A DNA stretch of 36,888 nucleotides from an uncultured Clostridium sp. (GCA_946498245.1 CAMMNN010000034.1:1-36888); one strand, 5' to 3'; shown: positions 8,570-17,821, counted from the stretch's first letter. Translations and numbers: made by a program. The notes: generated by a model not told the origin, from the sequence alone.

Positions 8570-10273
8570 ATGAAGGCTGACCTGATTATCAGACATGCAT
8601 GGGTCTACCGGACATACCGTCAATGCTTTGAACAAATGGATATTGCTGTGGCAGGGGAAAGGTTTTATACCATTTCCCCTGCTGTGCATTACGAAGGGAA
8701 AAAGGAGATTGACGGCAGAGGAAAATACGTGATACCGGGGCTCATTGACATTCATATGCATATTGAAAGCTCTATGACCTACCCTCAGGAATTTTCCAGA
8801 AACGTCCTTCGCAAAGGAGTGACCTGTGTGGTAGCGGATCCCCATGAGATCGCCAACGTATTTGGCCTCAGGGGCATCGAAAGCTTTATGAAACAGAAAA
8901 CCATCCTGGATATTTTTTATGGGATTCCCTCCAGTGTGCCCGCTACCAATCCGTCCCTGGAAACGTCGGGAGGCGTAATAGGAGAGAAGGAAGTGAGGGG
9001 GCTATTAAAGGACAAACGCGTGCTGTGCCTGGGGGAAGTCATGAATTACCAGGATTTAACGGCCCAGGAGGACACCCCAGTAAAGACCTTTATCAGTCTG
9101 TGCCGGGAAGCAGACAGGCCCGTCCGCATTGAGGGCCACTGTCCCTCCCTGACAGGGGAGGAATGCGCCCGCTTTATTTACGCCGGCGTGGACGCAGATC
9201 ACACCCAGCAGACGCCGGAGTCTGTGGTAGAAAAGACGGATATGGGTATGTTTTTAGAGCTTCAGGCCAAATCCCTGACTCCTGACGTAGTGGAGGCGGT
9301 GGTAAAAAACAGGCTGTATGAAAACGTGGCCCTGGTAACTGACGACACCATGCCGGATCACCTGATAGAAGGCCATTTGGATCGGATTGTCCGTCTGGCG
9401 GTAAAAAACGGAATGCCGGTGGAAATGGCCATTTACTGCAGCACCTTCACTCCGGCCAGAAGAATGCATCTGGACGACAGAGGGATCATTGCCCCGGGGA
9501 AACTGGCGGATTTTGTAATCCTAGACAGTCTGGAAGACTTTTCCATAGAAGCCGTTTATAAAAACGGGAGGGAATATAGCCCCCTGCTGGAAGGAAAAAA
9601 AGAGGAAGAAAAGCCCACTTTATTTCCGGCGGATTTTTACGATTCCGTCCGCTGCAGAGAAGCGGAGCCGGAGGACTTTGAGATCCGCTGTGAGGGGAAA
9701 TATGCTCTGGTAAACGCCATGGAGATCCAGCCCTTTGGAACCAGGGCGAAGTGGATTCAAAAAGAGGTTCCCATCTGTGACGGCCGCCTTTTATGGCAGG
9801 AAGCAGGCCTTTGTCTGGCCGCTGTTTTTGAACGCTACGGGAAAACCGGAGGCGTAGGATACGGCTTTGCAGCCAATGCCTTTACCCGGCAGGGGGCCGT
9901 GGCCACCACCTGGTCCCACGACAGCCACAATCTGCTGGTGCTGGGAAATTCGCCTGAGGATATGGCCATAGCCCAGAGAGAGATTCTCACTATCCAGGGG
10001 GGCTATACGGCAGTATCTGGGGGAACCGTCATAGCCAGCGCTCCGTTAAAAGTAGGGGGCATTCTTTCAGACGGATCCGTTGGGGAACTGGCGGAACAAC
10101 TAGGGGCAGTGCGTCAGGCTATCCGGGATCTGGGCTACGTAAATAATAACGAAATCATGTCCATTTCCACCCTGACCCTTCTGGTTTCTCCGGAACTGAA
10201 AATCAGCGATAAGGGAATGTTTGAGGTGAAAACTCAGAAGCCGGTTCCGTTAATTGAAAAAATCATTTCATAA
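8570..10273 (+). CDS. ade: Adenine deaminase
   Basis: A 567-residue amidohydrolase that converts adenine to hypoxanthine and ammonia. I place the start at the ATG at 8570 (MKADLIIRHAWVY), after a GGGGAAA site; an upstream in-frame ATG at 8510 lies inside the previous gene. Metal-binding IDIHMHIESSMTYP near residues 63-76, GEVMNYQ, RIEGHCPSLTGEE, VDADHTQQTPE, LVTDDTMPDHLIEGHLDRI, and the C-terminal signature FTRQGAVATTWSHDSHNLL are all present, and the length is normal for the family. It comes 28 bases after the binding protein and 21 bases before a second amidohydrolase, so imported purine base could be deaminated directly after uptake. The family is firm. Confidence 0.92.
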   Translation: MKADLIIRHAWVYRTYRQCFEQMDIAVAGERFYTISPAVHYEGKKEIDGRGKYVIPGLIDIHMHIESSMTYPQEFSRNVLRKGVTCVVADPHEIANVFGLRGIESFMKQKTILDIFYGIPSSVPATNPSLETSGGVIGEKEVRGLLKDKRVLCLGEVMNYQDLTAQEDTPVKTFISLCREADRPVRIEGHCPSLTGEECARFIYAGVDADHTQQTPESVVEKTDMGMFLELQAKSLTPDVVEAVVKNRLYENVALVTDDTMPDHLIEGHLDRIVRLAVKNGMPVEMAIYCSTFTPARRMHLDDRGIIAPGKLADFVILDSLEDFSIEAVYKNGREYSPLLEGKKEEEKPTLFPADFYDSVRCREAEPEDFEIRCEGKYALVNAMEIQPFGTRAKWIQKEVPICDGRLLWQEAGLCLAAVFERYGKTGGVGYGFAANAFTRQGAVATTWSHDSHNLLVLGNSPEDMAIAQREILTIQGGYTAVSGGTVIASAPLKVGGILSDGSVGELAEQLGAVRQAIRDLGYVNNNEIMSISTLTLLVSPELKISDKGMFEVKTQKPVPLIEKIIS

Positions 10274-10294
10274 CACAGATAAGAGGAAAATAAC

Positions 10295-11632
10295 GTGAAA
10301 ACAGTGATCATCAATGCCATAGTAGTAACCATGGATTCTGAAAGCCGGGTATTTGACAGAGGTTACGTAGCCTTTGAGAATGGCCGCATAGAAGAGGCCG
10401 GCCCTATGGAAGCGTTGGAGCAGAATCCGGAATGGAAGGGGCTTTCTTTAAAAGAGCAGGAGGTTATAGACGCAGAAGGTGGGATTTTAATGCCTGGTAT
10501 GGTAAACCTTCACAGCCATATGGGAATGGTTCCCTTCCGGGGATTGGGAGACGACTGCAAGGACCGTCTGCGGGTCTTTCTCCTTCCCATGGAGCAGAAA
10601 GCCATGGACAGTGAGCTGACCTATCTGTCCACCCGGTTTGCGGCCGCAGAGATGCTTTTAGGGGGCGTTACTACGGTTCTGGATATGTATTACTTTGAGG
10701 AAGAGGCCGCCAGGGCCATGGACGAGATGGGGCTTCGGGGCATTGCCGGGGAAACCATTATGGAGGAACCTACCTGTGACAGTCCTTCCCCAAAAGAGGC
10801 ATTAAAATATGCAGAAAAACTCATGGAACGCTACCAAAACCATTCCCGGATCCACTGCTGCGCAGCCCCTCACGGTACCAGCACCTGCTCCGAAGAAACC
10901 CTAAAGGCGGCCCATAGGCTGAACCAAAAATACAACGCGCCCTTCACCCTTCATACAGCGGAAATGGATTATGAAATGGCCTACTTTCGGGAGAAATACC
11001 GCATGACTCCGGCGGCTTTTCTGGACTCTATCGGAGTTCTGGACGAAAGGACTCTGGCGGCTCACTGTATCCATATGACGGAGGAGGACATTAAGCTTTT
11101 TGCGGCAAGAGGGGCAAAGGCAGCCCACTGCATCGGGTCCAACGCAAAGGCGGCAAAAGGGGTTTCCCCTGTAAGCCGAATGCTAAAAGAGGGCGTTACA
11201 GTGGGCCTTGGAACCGACGGCCCTGCCAGCGGGAATACCCTGGACATTATAACCCAGATGAAATTATGCGCCGATTTTCATAAGAACGCCACAAAGGACA
11301 GAAGCGCATTTCCGGCAAAATCCATTGTGGAGCTGGCCACCATAAAAGGGGCAGAGGCTCTGGGGCTGGATGGCCTGATTGGGTCTATTGAAACGGGAAA
11401 GCGGGCGGATCTGGTGCTTTTAGAAACCAAGTCCGTCAATATGTTTCCAGTGTACGAACCTTACTCCGCGCTGGTATACAGCGCTTCGCCCTCCAATGTG
11501 GACACGGTGTACGTAAACGGCGTCTGCACAGTGAGAAATAAGAAGCTGGTTTCCTGGGACTTACAGGAATTAAAGTCAGAGTTAGCGGCAAAAATGAATC
11601 AGACGGAATTTGGAAAAATCAAGCAATTTTAA
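10295..11632 (+). CDS. Amidohydrolase of the MtaD/SAH deaminase type
   Basis: A 445-residue metal-dependent amidohydrolase (COG0402-like). It starts at GTG 10295 with AGAGGAAAA eight bases upstream. Metal ligands are seen in MVNLHSHMGM near residues 69-78, LHTAEMDYEM, LAAHCIHM and GLGTDGPASGNTLD. The C terminus has the usual IETGKRADLVLL segment. The nearest known activities are deamination of methylthioadenosine or S-adenosylhomocysteine; 8-oxoguanine or another aminopurine deaminase is also possible. Position after adenine deaminase in a transporter operon favours a purine nucleoside or modified base as substrate. It is the last gene of the operon; a terminator follows at once. Confidence 0.82.
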   Translation: MKTVIINAIVVTMDSESRVFDRGYVAFENGRIEEAGPMEALEQNPEWKGLSLKEQEVIDAEGGILMPGMVNLHSHMGMVPFRGLGDDCKDRLRVFLLPMEQKAMDSELTYLSTRFAAAEMLLGGVTTVLDMYYFEEEAARAMDEMGLRGIAGETIMEEPTCDSPSPKEALKYAEKLMERYQNHSRIHCCAAPHGTSTCSEETLKAAHRLNQKYNAPFTLHTAEMDYEMAYFREKYRMTPAAFLDSIGVLDERTLAAHCIHMTEEDIKLFAARGAKAAHCIGSNAKAAKGVSPVSRMLKEGVTVGLGTDGPASGNTLDIITQMKLCADFHKNATKDRSAFPAKSIVELATIKGAEALGLDGLIGSIETGKRADLVLLETKSVNMFPVYEPYSALVYSASPSNVDTVYVNGVCTVRNKKLVSWDLQELKSELAAKMNQTEFGKIKQF

Positions 11633-11636
11633 GAAA

Positions 11637-11681
11637 ACGCCTGTCCGGAGGGAGAGAAAACCCTTCAGGCAGGCGCTTTTT
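11637..11681 (+). terminator. Rho-independent terminator of the transporter-deaminase operon
   Basis: GCCTGTCCGGAGGG pairs with CCCTTCAGGCAGGC around an AGAGAAAA loop, with wobble pairs, and is followed by TTTTTG. It begins five bases after the amidohydrolase stop codon. Confidence 0.85.
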
Positions 11682-11787
11682 GTGTCAGGGGAAAATCCTG
11701 TAAAGCGGGATTCTTTTTGAAAAATGAGCCTCATATACTGGATCAGAACAGCCTGTCTGGGAAGGCAGGCGGGAAAGGCGGACGAAT

Positions 11788-12936
11788 ATGATAATCTATG
11801 TAGTAAAAGAAGGGGACAATGTAGACGCCATAGCAGCGGCAGCCGGCGTCGCCGTAGACACCCTCATCCGGGACAACCAGATCGAATACCCTTACCGTCT
11901 GGCAGTGGGGCAGGCTCTCTATATCCGGGGAACGGCGCCCTGGCCGTATAAAAGCGCCATTATCAGTACGGGCTATGCTTACCCTTTTATTGATTCACGG
12001 GTACTGGCGGACACCCTCCCTTACCTGACGGATATTAACGTGTTTTCTTATGGATTTACAGAGGAAGGCAACCTGACTTATCCGGCTGCAGACGACGGGT
12101 GGATGATTGAGGCGGCCAGAAACGCCGGGGTCAGGCCCGTTATGACCCTGACTCCGTTGGGGGCGGACGGACGCTTTAACAACCATCTGGTATCGGTTTT
12201 AGTGAGAAACCCGGCGGTTTCCCAGCGGCTGATCTGGGAGATTGGCCGGACCCTTCAGGAGCGGGGATTCGGCGGACTGGACATTGATTTCGAATACGTT
12301 CTGGCGGAGGATCGGGAGGCCTTTGCCGCTTTTGTCCGCCAGGTGACACAGGTAATGAACCTCTTTGGCTATCCCGTTTCCGTGGCTTTGGCCCCTAAAA
12401 CCTCTGCGGATCAGAGGGGCCTTTTATATGAAGGCATTGACTACCGCCTCCTGGGAGAAGCAGCCAATCACGTCATGCTGATGACCTATGAATGGGGATA
12501 CAGCCAGGGGCCGCCTATGGCCGTGGCTCCTATTAATATGGTAAGACGGGTGGTGGATTACGCAGTTTCCGAGATCCCGGCGGAAAAGATTATATTGGGA
12601 ATCCCCAACTACGGCTACGACTGGCCCCTTCCTTATGAGAGGGGAACCACCAGGGCCAGAACCATCAGCAACCTGGAGGCCGTCCAGCTTGCCATTGATT
12701 TCGGGGTGGAGATCCGGTTTGATGAAACGGCCCAGTCGCCTTTTTTCCGCTATTGGCAGTATGGTATTCAGCACGAAGTCTGGTTTGAAGACGTAAGAAG
12801 CATCAAAGCAAAATTTGATCTAATCCAGGAGTACGGCCTTTTAGGGGCCGGCTATTGGCAGTTGATGAATTTCTTTAAAGCCAATTGGCTCATGATGGAC
12901 GAAATGTTTTGGATCCGCAAGAGAGAACAGCTCTAG
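11788..12936 (+). CDS. LysM domain plus GH18 spore-type glycosidase (SleL/YaaH-like)
   Basis: A 382-residue protein. Residues 1-48 are one LysM peptidoglycan-binding module (IIYVVKEGDNVDAIAAAAGV...YRLAVGQALYI). The remainder is a glycoside hydrolase family 18 barrel with the catalytic DIDFEY sequence near residues 166-171, inside GFGGLDIDFEYV, and the late barrel motif GAGYWQLMNF. SleL/YaaH proteins of spore formers have two LysM modules and act as N-acetylglucosaminidases on spore cortex; here only one is present. There is no signal peptide, as in SleL, which is deposited on spores from the mother cell. It is a single gene between a terminator and the GntR promoter. A role in germination is family-based inference. 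Confidence 0.85.
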   Translation: MIIYVVKEGDNVDAIAAAAGVAVDTLIRDNQIEYPYRLAVGQALYIRGTAPWPYKSAIISTGYAYPFIDSRVLADTLPYLTDINVFSYGFTEEGNLTYPAADDGWMIEAARNAGVRPVMTLTPLGADGRFNNHLVSVLVRNPAVSQRLIWEIGRTLQERGFGGLDIDFEYVLAEDREAFAAFVRQVTQVMNLFGYPVSVALAPKTSADQRGLLYEGIDYRLLGEAANHVMLMTYEWGYSQGPPMAVAPINMVRRVVDYAVSEIPAEKIILGIPNYGYDWPLPYERGTTRARTISNLEAVQLAIDFGVEIRFDETAQSPFFRYWQYGIQHEVWFEDVRSIKAKFDLIQEYGLLGAGYWQLMNFFKANWLMMDEMFWIRKREQL

Positions 12937-12969
12937 GGGTCAGGCGGCAATCCTTCAAAAATTTTCATC

Positions 12970-12996
12970 TTGACCAATAGCGGATTATGTTATAAT
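12970..12996 (+). promoter_or_regulatory. Promoter of the GntR-mcsA-mcsB-clpC operon
   Basis: TTGACC at 12970-12975 and TATAAT at 12991-12996 are 15 bp apart; a shifted -10 (TAATAT at 12993) would give 17 bp. No other convincing promoter is seen before clpC. The -10 lies inside the palindrome at 12988-13008. Confidence 0.6.
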
Positions 12997-13008
12997 ATAG
13001 CTATAACA
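12988..13008 (+). promoter_or_regulatory. Candidate GntR operator overlapping the -10 element
   Basis: TGTTATA-N7-TATAACA is a perfect 7-bp inverted repeat covering the -10 hexamer of the operon. A third TATAAC half-site lies a few bases downstream. Its size and place fit autorepression by the YtrA-type GntR protein encoded 25 bases further on. No tandem CtsR heptad (GGTCAAA) repeat is seen. Confidence 0.55.
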
Positions 13009-13032
13009 GATATAACGAAAGATGGTGGAACT

Positions 13033-13416
13033 ATGTATTGGAATATTGATTTCAGCAGCGATGAGGCGCTGTATCTGCAGCTTTGCAACCAGATTATTAT
13101 GGACATAGCCACGGAAACGTTAAGAGACGGAGACTCCCTGCCCTCTGTGCGGCAGTTGGCTGATCTCATCGGCATCAATATGCATACGGTCAATAAAGCT
13201 TACGCCCTGTTAAAACAGGAGGGCTTTGTAAAGCTTGACCGGCGCAAGGGGGCCTTTATCTGTCTGGATATGGATAAGATGGAGGCGCTGGAAGAAATGC
13301 GTCAGGACTTATCTGTTGTGCTGGCAAGAGGGATCTGCCGGGACGTTACCAGGGAAGAGGCCCACGCCCTTCTGGATCAGGTTTTTGACGCTTATACCAA
13401 GAGAGAAAAAGAGTAG
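13033..13416 (+). CDS. GntR-family (YtrA-like) transcriptional regulator
   Basis: A 127-residue regulator made of an N-terminal GntR winged helix (YLQLCNQIIMDIATETLRDG, LPSVRQLADLIGINMHTVNKAY, LLKQEGFVKLDRRKGAFI) and a short C-terminal helical part, as in the small YtrA subfamily. The start at 13033 (MYWNIDFSS) has GGTGGAA just before it; the in-frame ATG at 12970 lies over the promoter and is unlikely. It is the first gene of the mcsA-mcsB-clpC operon, where Firmicutes normally carry ctsR. It probably represses its own operon through the palindrome at 12988-13008. The family is firm, the target inferred. Confidence 0.88.
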   Translation: MYWNIDFSSDEALYLQLCNQIIMDIATETLRDGDSLPSVRQLADLIGINMHTVNKAYALLKQEGFVKLDRRKGAFICLDMDKMEALEEMRQDLSVVLARGICRDVTREEAHALLDQVFDAYTKREKE

Positions 13417-13461
13417 GCCAAGATCCCAGGAACTGAAAAAGCCTTTATGGAGGAATCAACA

Positions 13462-14034
13462 ATGTTATGTGAGAAATGCAGGATTCGGGAAGCGAATATT
13501 AAGTATACGGAAATTATTAACGGGGTAAAGAGAGAGCACAACCTCTGCAGCCAGTGCGCCAAGGAAATGGATTTTACCGGGTATTCCGCTATCTTTGACG
13601 GAGAATTTCCTTTAGGCAAGCTTTTGTCCGGGCTTTTAGGCATTGGAGAGGAAGAGGACGAAAAAGAAGACAAAATGGGCCAGGTGGTCTGCCCTACCTG
13701 CGGAACCAGCTACGAGGAGTTTGTCAGAAACAGCCGCTTTGGCTGCCTGGACTGCTACAGCGTTTTTGATCTTTTTATGAGCGACAGCATTAAAAAGCTT
13801 CAGGGCGGCAACAATCACGTAGGAAAACATCCCAAATACCAGAAAATGGAGCCGGCCTCGGCAGTGCTGGAAAAAGGAGAGGAGCCGGTGAAACGGACGG
13901 CAAAAGAGCAGATTGAGCTGTTAAAGGCAAAACTGTCCGCCGCCATATCCGAGGAAGAGTACGAGCAGGCGGCCAAGTACCGGGACGAGATTAAAGCGCT
14001 TCAGAATCAGAAGGAGGAAAATCAGGATGCTTAG
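13462..14034 (+). CDS. mcsA: McsA, zinc-finger activator of McsB arginine kinase
   Basis: A 190-residue protein. Zinc-binding pairs are MLCEKC, NLCSQC, VCPTCG and GCLDCY, giving two treble-clef-like zinc sites. The C terminus is a UVR motif (LKAKLSAAISEEEYEQAAKYRDEIKAL), also found in UvrB, UvrC and ClpC. I choose the ATG at 13462 because GGAGGAA lies six bases upstream; the ATG at 13447 overlaps that site. McsA activates McsB and helps bring clients to ClpC. It overlaps mcsB by 8 bases. Confidence 0.92.
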   Translation: MLCEKCRIREANIKYTEIINGVKREHNLCSQCAKEMDFTGYSAIFDGEFPLGKLLSGLLGIGEEEDEKEDKMGQVVCPTCGTSYEEFVRNSRFGCLDCYSVFDLFMSDSIKKLQGGNNHVGKHPKYQKMEPASAVLEKGEEPVKRTAKEQIELLKAKLSAAISEEEYEQAAKYRDEIKALQNQKEENQDA

Positions 14035-15064
14035 ATGGTTTGAAAAGGCGGAAACGTCTTCCGGAAATATGGTATACAGCCGAATCCGGCTGGCCCGCAA
14101 CTGGGAAGCCTATCTCTTTCCCCAGAAGCTTTCTGATGAAGAGGGCCGGGAGATGATAAAACGGCTGGAATTTGGCCTGAAAGACTTGTCCCAGGACGAC
14201 GGCAGGACGTATGAATACGCTTTTCTGGAAGAACTGAAGGATTTGGATCGGCAGGCTTTGAGAGAACGGCGGATCCTAAATTCCGGAACTGTGGCGAAAA
14301 AAAGCCCTACGGGAATTATTCTCTCAGAGGATGAGAGCACCAGCATTATCTTAAACGGCGACGATCACATCCGGCTGCAGCTTTTGACGCCGGGACTTCA
14401 CCTGGAAGAGCTGTGGAATCGGGCGGACCGGCTGGACGATTATATCAATACCCGGTTCCCCTATGCCTTTGATGAAAAATACGGTTACCTGACGTCCTAT
14501 CCCACCAATGTGGGAACTGGGCTGAGAGCCTGCGTGATTCTCCATCTGCCTACTCTTTCCATGGGAAAGAAGTTCTCCAATATGCTGGCGGAATTGAGCC
14601 GGTTCGGCGTAACCATCCGCGGCGTATATGGAGAGGCGGGAGAAAATTACGGCGCTTTGTACGAGGTGGCCAACCAGAAGACCTTAGGCCAGAGCGAGAA
14701 AGAGATTGTAGAGCTGGTGACAAAGATTGCCAGACAGTTAGACGCACAGGAAAGAAAGGTCAGGAGAATGGCTTTGGAAAACCACCGTCTGGAACGGGAG
14801 GACGAAGCCTATAAATCCTACGGCGTTCTCCGGTATGCCAGACGCCTTACTAAAAAAGACGCTATGATCTTTCTTTCCCAGCTTATGGCAGGCATGGCGG
14901 ACGGCCTCATTAAGCCGGAGGAGCCTTGCTCCATATACCGCCTCATGCTGGGGATCCAGACGGCGAATCTTCAGAAGCTGTCTAACCGGCCTTTAAGCCA
15001 GGAGGAGCTGGACGTAGCCCGGGCTGCATATTTAAGGTCCGAGCTTCCGGCGTTAAAAGAATAG
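14027..15064 (+). CDS. mcsB: McsB protein arginine kinase
   Basis: A 345-residue phosphagen-kinase-fold protein. Landmarks are SRIRLARNW near residues 18-26, the ESTSIILNGDDHIRLQ-like segment DESTSIILNGDDH, TNVGTGLRACVILHLP, and RGVYGEAGENYGALYEVANQ. Length and motifs match McsB, which phosphorylates arginines on damaged or regulatory proteins and so marks them for ClpC-ClpP degradation. The start lies inside the end of mcsA, so the two are translated together. clpC follows after 35 bases. Confidence 0.94.
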   Translation: MLRWFEKAETSSGNMVYSRIRLARNWEAYLFPQKLSDEEGREMIKRLEFGLKDLSQDDGRTYEYAFLEELKDLDRQALRERRILNSGTVAKKSPTGIILSEDESTSIILNGDDHIRLQLLTPGLHLEELWNRADRLDDYINTRFPYAFDEKYGYLTSYPTNVGTGLRACVILHLPTLSMGKKFSNMLAELSRFGVTIRGVYGEAGENYGALYEVANQKTLGQSEKEIVELVTKIARQLDAQERKVRRMALENHRLEREDEAYKSYGVLRYARRLTKKDAMIFLSQLMAGMADGLIKPEEPCSIYRLMLGIQTANLQKLSNRPLSQEELDVARAAYLRSELPALKE

Positions 15065-15099
15065 AATACCATTCATTACGACATTTAGGAGGACTCATT

Positions 15100-17559
15100 A
15101 TGACAGATCGTTTTACTGCGAAGGCGAAGGAAGCCATTAATTTGTCTGTGGACGCAGCTCAGGAGCTGGGACGCAGCTATGTGGGGACCGAGCATCTGCT
15201 TCTGGGACTGATCCGGGAAGGAAGCGGAGTCGCAGCCAGAGTACTGAAAGAAAACGGGGTGGAGGAATCAAAAGTGCTGAACTTAATCAGCCAGCTTATT
15301 GCCCCTGACAATACTGTAGGACTGGCGGAGCAGGAGGGATACACCCCCAGCGCCCGCCGGGTTATTGAAAACAGCTACCGGGAGGCCATTCGCTTTAAGG
15401 CTCCTTTAATCGGAACCGAGCATCTGCTTTTGGCCATGATCCGGGAAGGGGACTGCGTTGCGGTACGCCTTTTGAATACCATGGGGGTCAGCGTACAAAA
15501 GCTCAATATGGATTTGCTGGTAGCCATGGGAGAGGACGCGCCCCAGTCCACCAGGGAGGAAGCCATGAACTCCAAATCCAGGGGAAAACGGGAAACTCCT
15601 ACCCTGGACGCTTACAGCCGGGATTTGACGGCTTTGGCCAAAGAAGGAAAGCTGGATCCGGTAATCGGACGCCAGACAGAGATGCAGAGGGTGGTTCAGA
15701 TTTTAAGCCGCCGCACGAAAAATAATCCCTGTCTTATCGGGGAGCCGGGAGTGGGAAAAACCGCAGTAGTAGAGGGACTGGCCCAGCTTATTGCTTCAGG
15801 AGAGGTTCCGGAAACCATAGCGGGAAAAAGAGTGGTGACGTTGGATCTGTCCGGAATGGTGGCCGGTTCCAAGTACCGGGGAGAATTTGAAGAGAGAATT
15901 AAAAAAGTAATTTCTGAGGTAACCCAGGACGGCGGAGTTCTCCTGTTTATTGACGAGATTCACACCATTATCGGAGCCGGAGGCGCAGAAGGCGCTTTAG
16001 ACGCCTCCAATATTTTAAAGCCCTCTCTGGCCAGAGGGGAGCTGCAGTTAATCGGCGCCACTACCATTGAGGAATACCGCAAATACATTGAAAAGGATTC
16101 CGCCCTGGAACGCCGATTCCAGCCGGTTACCGTAGACGAGCCCACAGAAGGGGAAGCTTTGGAGATCTTAAAGGGGCTGCGAAACCGCTATGAAGACCAT
16201 CACAGAGTCACCATTACAGATGAAGCCCTGGAAGCAGCGGTAAAGCTTTCGGCCCGGTATATTAATGACCGGTACCTGCCGGATAAGGCCATTGATCTCA
16301 TTGACGAAGCGGCGTCAAAAGTACGTCTGGCCGGATTCCAGGAGCCTGGGGAAATCAAAGAGCTGGAAGAAGAGATCGCGGCTCTGGAAAAGCAGAAAGA
16401 AAACGCCATCCGGACGGAAGCTTATGAGAAGGCCGGAGACATAAAAAAGAAACAGGAAAAGAAACGGGAAAAAATTGACAAAATACGGGCAAAATGGCAG
16501 AAAGAGAGAAACAGCCGCCCTATGGTAGTGGACGAGAACCAGGTGGCGGACGTTGTGGCCGGCTGGACCAAGATCCCGGTCCGCAAGCTGGAGGAGGAAG
16601 AATCAGAACGCTTAAAGAAGCTGGAATCCATTCTTCACGAGAGAGTCGTAGGCCAGGAGGAGGCCGTTACCGCCGTATCCAAAGCCATCCGCAGAGGCAG
16701 AGTGGGTTTAAAAGACCCCAAGCGGCCCATTGGATCCTTCCTGTTTTTAGGGCCTACAGGCGTTGGAAAGACGGAGTTGTCCAAAGCTTTGGCCGAGGCC
16801 ATGTTCGGAACGGAAAACGCCCTGATCCGGGTCGATATGTCAGAATACATGGAAAAGCACAGCGTTTCCAAAATGATTGGCTCCCCGCCAGGATATGTAG
16901 GTTATGAGGAGGGCGGCCAGCTCAGCGAAAAGGTCCGCCGCAATCCCTACTCGGTGATTCTGTTTGACGAGGTAGAGAAAGCCCACCCGGATGTGTTTAA
17001 CATTCTTTTGCAGGTGTTAGACGACGGCCATATTACAGACGCCCAGGGCCGCAAGATTGACTTTAAAAATACCATTCTCATTATGACCTCCAATGCTGGG
17101 GCGGAAAACATCATCTCCCCCAAACGGCTGGGATTTGCCTCTGTTACGGATGAGAAGGAAAACTATAACTTTATGAAAGGCCGCGTCATGGAAGAGGTAA
17201 AGCGCCTCTTTAAGCCGGAATTTTTAAACCGTATTGACGATATTATCGTCTTCCATCAGTTAAACAAAGACCATATGAAAGAGATCGTCTCCATTATGCT
17301 GCGTTCCATTATGAAGAGAGCCAAAGAGCAGATGGACATCACCCTGGACGTAACGGCAGAGGCCAGAGAATTGTTGGTAGAAAAAGGCTATGACGAAAAA
17401 TACGGAGCCCGCCCCCTGCGCCGGACCATCCAGAATCTTTTAGAGGACAAGCTGGCGGAGGCCGTACTGGACGGAACCGTAAAAGTAGGCGACGAGGTAG
17501 AAGTAAAGACCTCTGGCGAAGAACTAGAATTTTCTGTTAAGGTTCCCATAAACAGCTAG
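15100..17559 (+). CDS. clpC: ClpC AAA+ protease chaperone
   Basis: An 819-residue Hsp100 unfoldase. Order of parts: two Clp N repeats (residues 1-145), AAA1 with GEPGVGKT near 213 and [10 protein letters not shown] near 281, a middle domain with a UVR-like coiled segment near 420-455, and AAA2 with GPTGVGKT near 551 and [12 protein letters not shown] near 620, ending in a Clp D2-small domain ([22 protein letters not shown]). TAGGAGGACTC before the ATG is a strong ribosome site. With McsA and McsB it should recognise phospho-arginine-tagged proteins and feed them to ClpP, which is not in this window. An imperfect operon end follows with repeat hairpins in place of a classic terminator. Confidence 0.96.
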   Translation: MTDRFTAKAKEAINLSVDAAQELGRSYVGTEHLLLGLIREGSGVAARVLKENGVEESKVLNLISQLIAPDNTVGLAEQEGYTPSARRVIENSYREAIRFKAPLIGTEHLLLAMIREGDCVAVRLLNTMGVSVQKLNMDLLVAMGEDAPQSTREEAMNSKSRGKRETPTLDAYSRDLTALAKEGKLDPVIGRQTEMQRVVQILSRRTKNNPCLIGEPGVGKTAVVEGLAQLIASGEVPETIAGKRVVTLDLSGMVAGSKYRGEFEERIKKVISEVTQDGGVLLFIDEIHTIIGAGGAEGALDASNILKPSLARGELQLIGATTIEEYRKYIEKDSALERRFQPVTVDEPTEGEALEILKGLRNRYEDHHRVTITDEALEAAVKLSARYINDRYLPDKAIDLIDEAASKVRLAGFQEPGEIKELEEEIAALEKQKENAIRTEAYEKAGDIKKKQEKKREKIDKIRAKWQKERNSRPMVVDENQVADVVAGWTKIPVRKLEEEESERLKKLESILHERVVGQEEAVTAVSKAIRRGRVGLKDPKRPIGSFLFLGPTGVGKTELSKALAEAMFGTENALIRVDMSEYMEKHSVSKMIGSPPGYVGYEEGGQLSEKVRRNPYSVILFDEVEKAHPDVFNILLQVLDDGHITDAQGRKIDFKNTILIMTSNAGAENIISPKRLGFASVTDEKENYNFMKGRVMEEVKRLFKPEFLNRIDDIIVFHQLNKDHMKEIVSIMLRSIMKRAKEQMDITLDVTAEARELLVEKGYDEKYGARPLRRTIQNLLEDKLAEAVLDGTVKVGDEVEVKTSGEELEFSVKVPINS

Positions 17560-17577
17560 ATATTTAGGTAGGAAGAT

Positions 17578-17608
17578 GGTATAATATCCGCAAAGCGGAT
17601 ATTATACC
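17578..17608 (+). repeat. Perfect 14-bp inverted repeat after clpC
   Basis: GGTATAATATCCGC, three bases, then GCGGATATTATACC form a perfect hairpin 19 bases after the clpC stop. It has no T-run, so it is not a standard terminator, and both arms hold a TATAAT-like core. It opens the mosaic repeat cluster that extends to 17861. Confidence 0.75.
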
Positions 17609-17616
17609 TGCGCATA

Positions 17617-17656
17617 CCGGTTTCTGCGTTCACCGCAGAAAACCGGGCGCTAAAAT
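17617..17656 (+). repeat. 40-bp hairpin repeat, copy 1
   Basis: This 40-base unit recurs without any change at 17822-17861. CCGGTTTCTGCG pairs with CGCAGAAAACCGG around a TTCAC loop with a one-base bulge, and a GCGCTAAAAT tail follows. It does not match an insertion sequence end that I know. Confidence 0.85.
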
Positions 17657-17672
17657 CCGCCGGAGGCTGCCA

Positions 17673-17720
17673 TGGCCACTTAACGAGGTCTTCCACGAGT
17701 TTAGTGGCCATGGTATAATA
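17673..17720 (+). repeat. 48-bp hairpin repeat shared with the second cluster
   Basis: A hairpin with arms TGGCCACT and AGTGGCCA, continued by flanking bases to 11 pairs (CCATGGCCACT/AGTGGCCATGG), ending in TGGTATAATA. The same 48 bases occur at 23383-23430 with a single difference (C at 17708 is A at 23418). Confidence 0.85.
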
Positions 17721-17728
17721 TGATAACA

Positions 17729-17810
17729 GTTCAGCCAATGGTCTTTTCGGCGGCCAATTTAGTAGAATCCGTCAAATTATGAATGGTATGGCTGAACGGT
17801 TACATAATAT
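17729..17810 (+). repeat. Long inverted-repeat unit, shared 3' arm with second cluster
   Basis: GTTCAGCCA at 17729-17737 is the exact complement of TGGCTGAAC at 17789-17797. The 23 bases at 17788-17810 are identical to 23584-23606 in the second cluster, where the partner arm is GTTCGGCTATG and still pairs through G-U wobbles. Confidence 0.75.
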
Positions 17811-17821
17811 GAGCTCTTAAT

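Noticed and set aside
12950..12980. CtsR operator before the clpC operon
   Set aside because: Only a single TTGACC half-site, which is also the -35 element; no tandem GGTCAAA heptads.
17578..17608. Standard rho-independent terminator after clpC
   Set aside because: The stem is perfect but no T-run follows on either strand.
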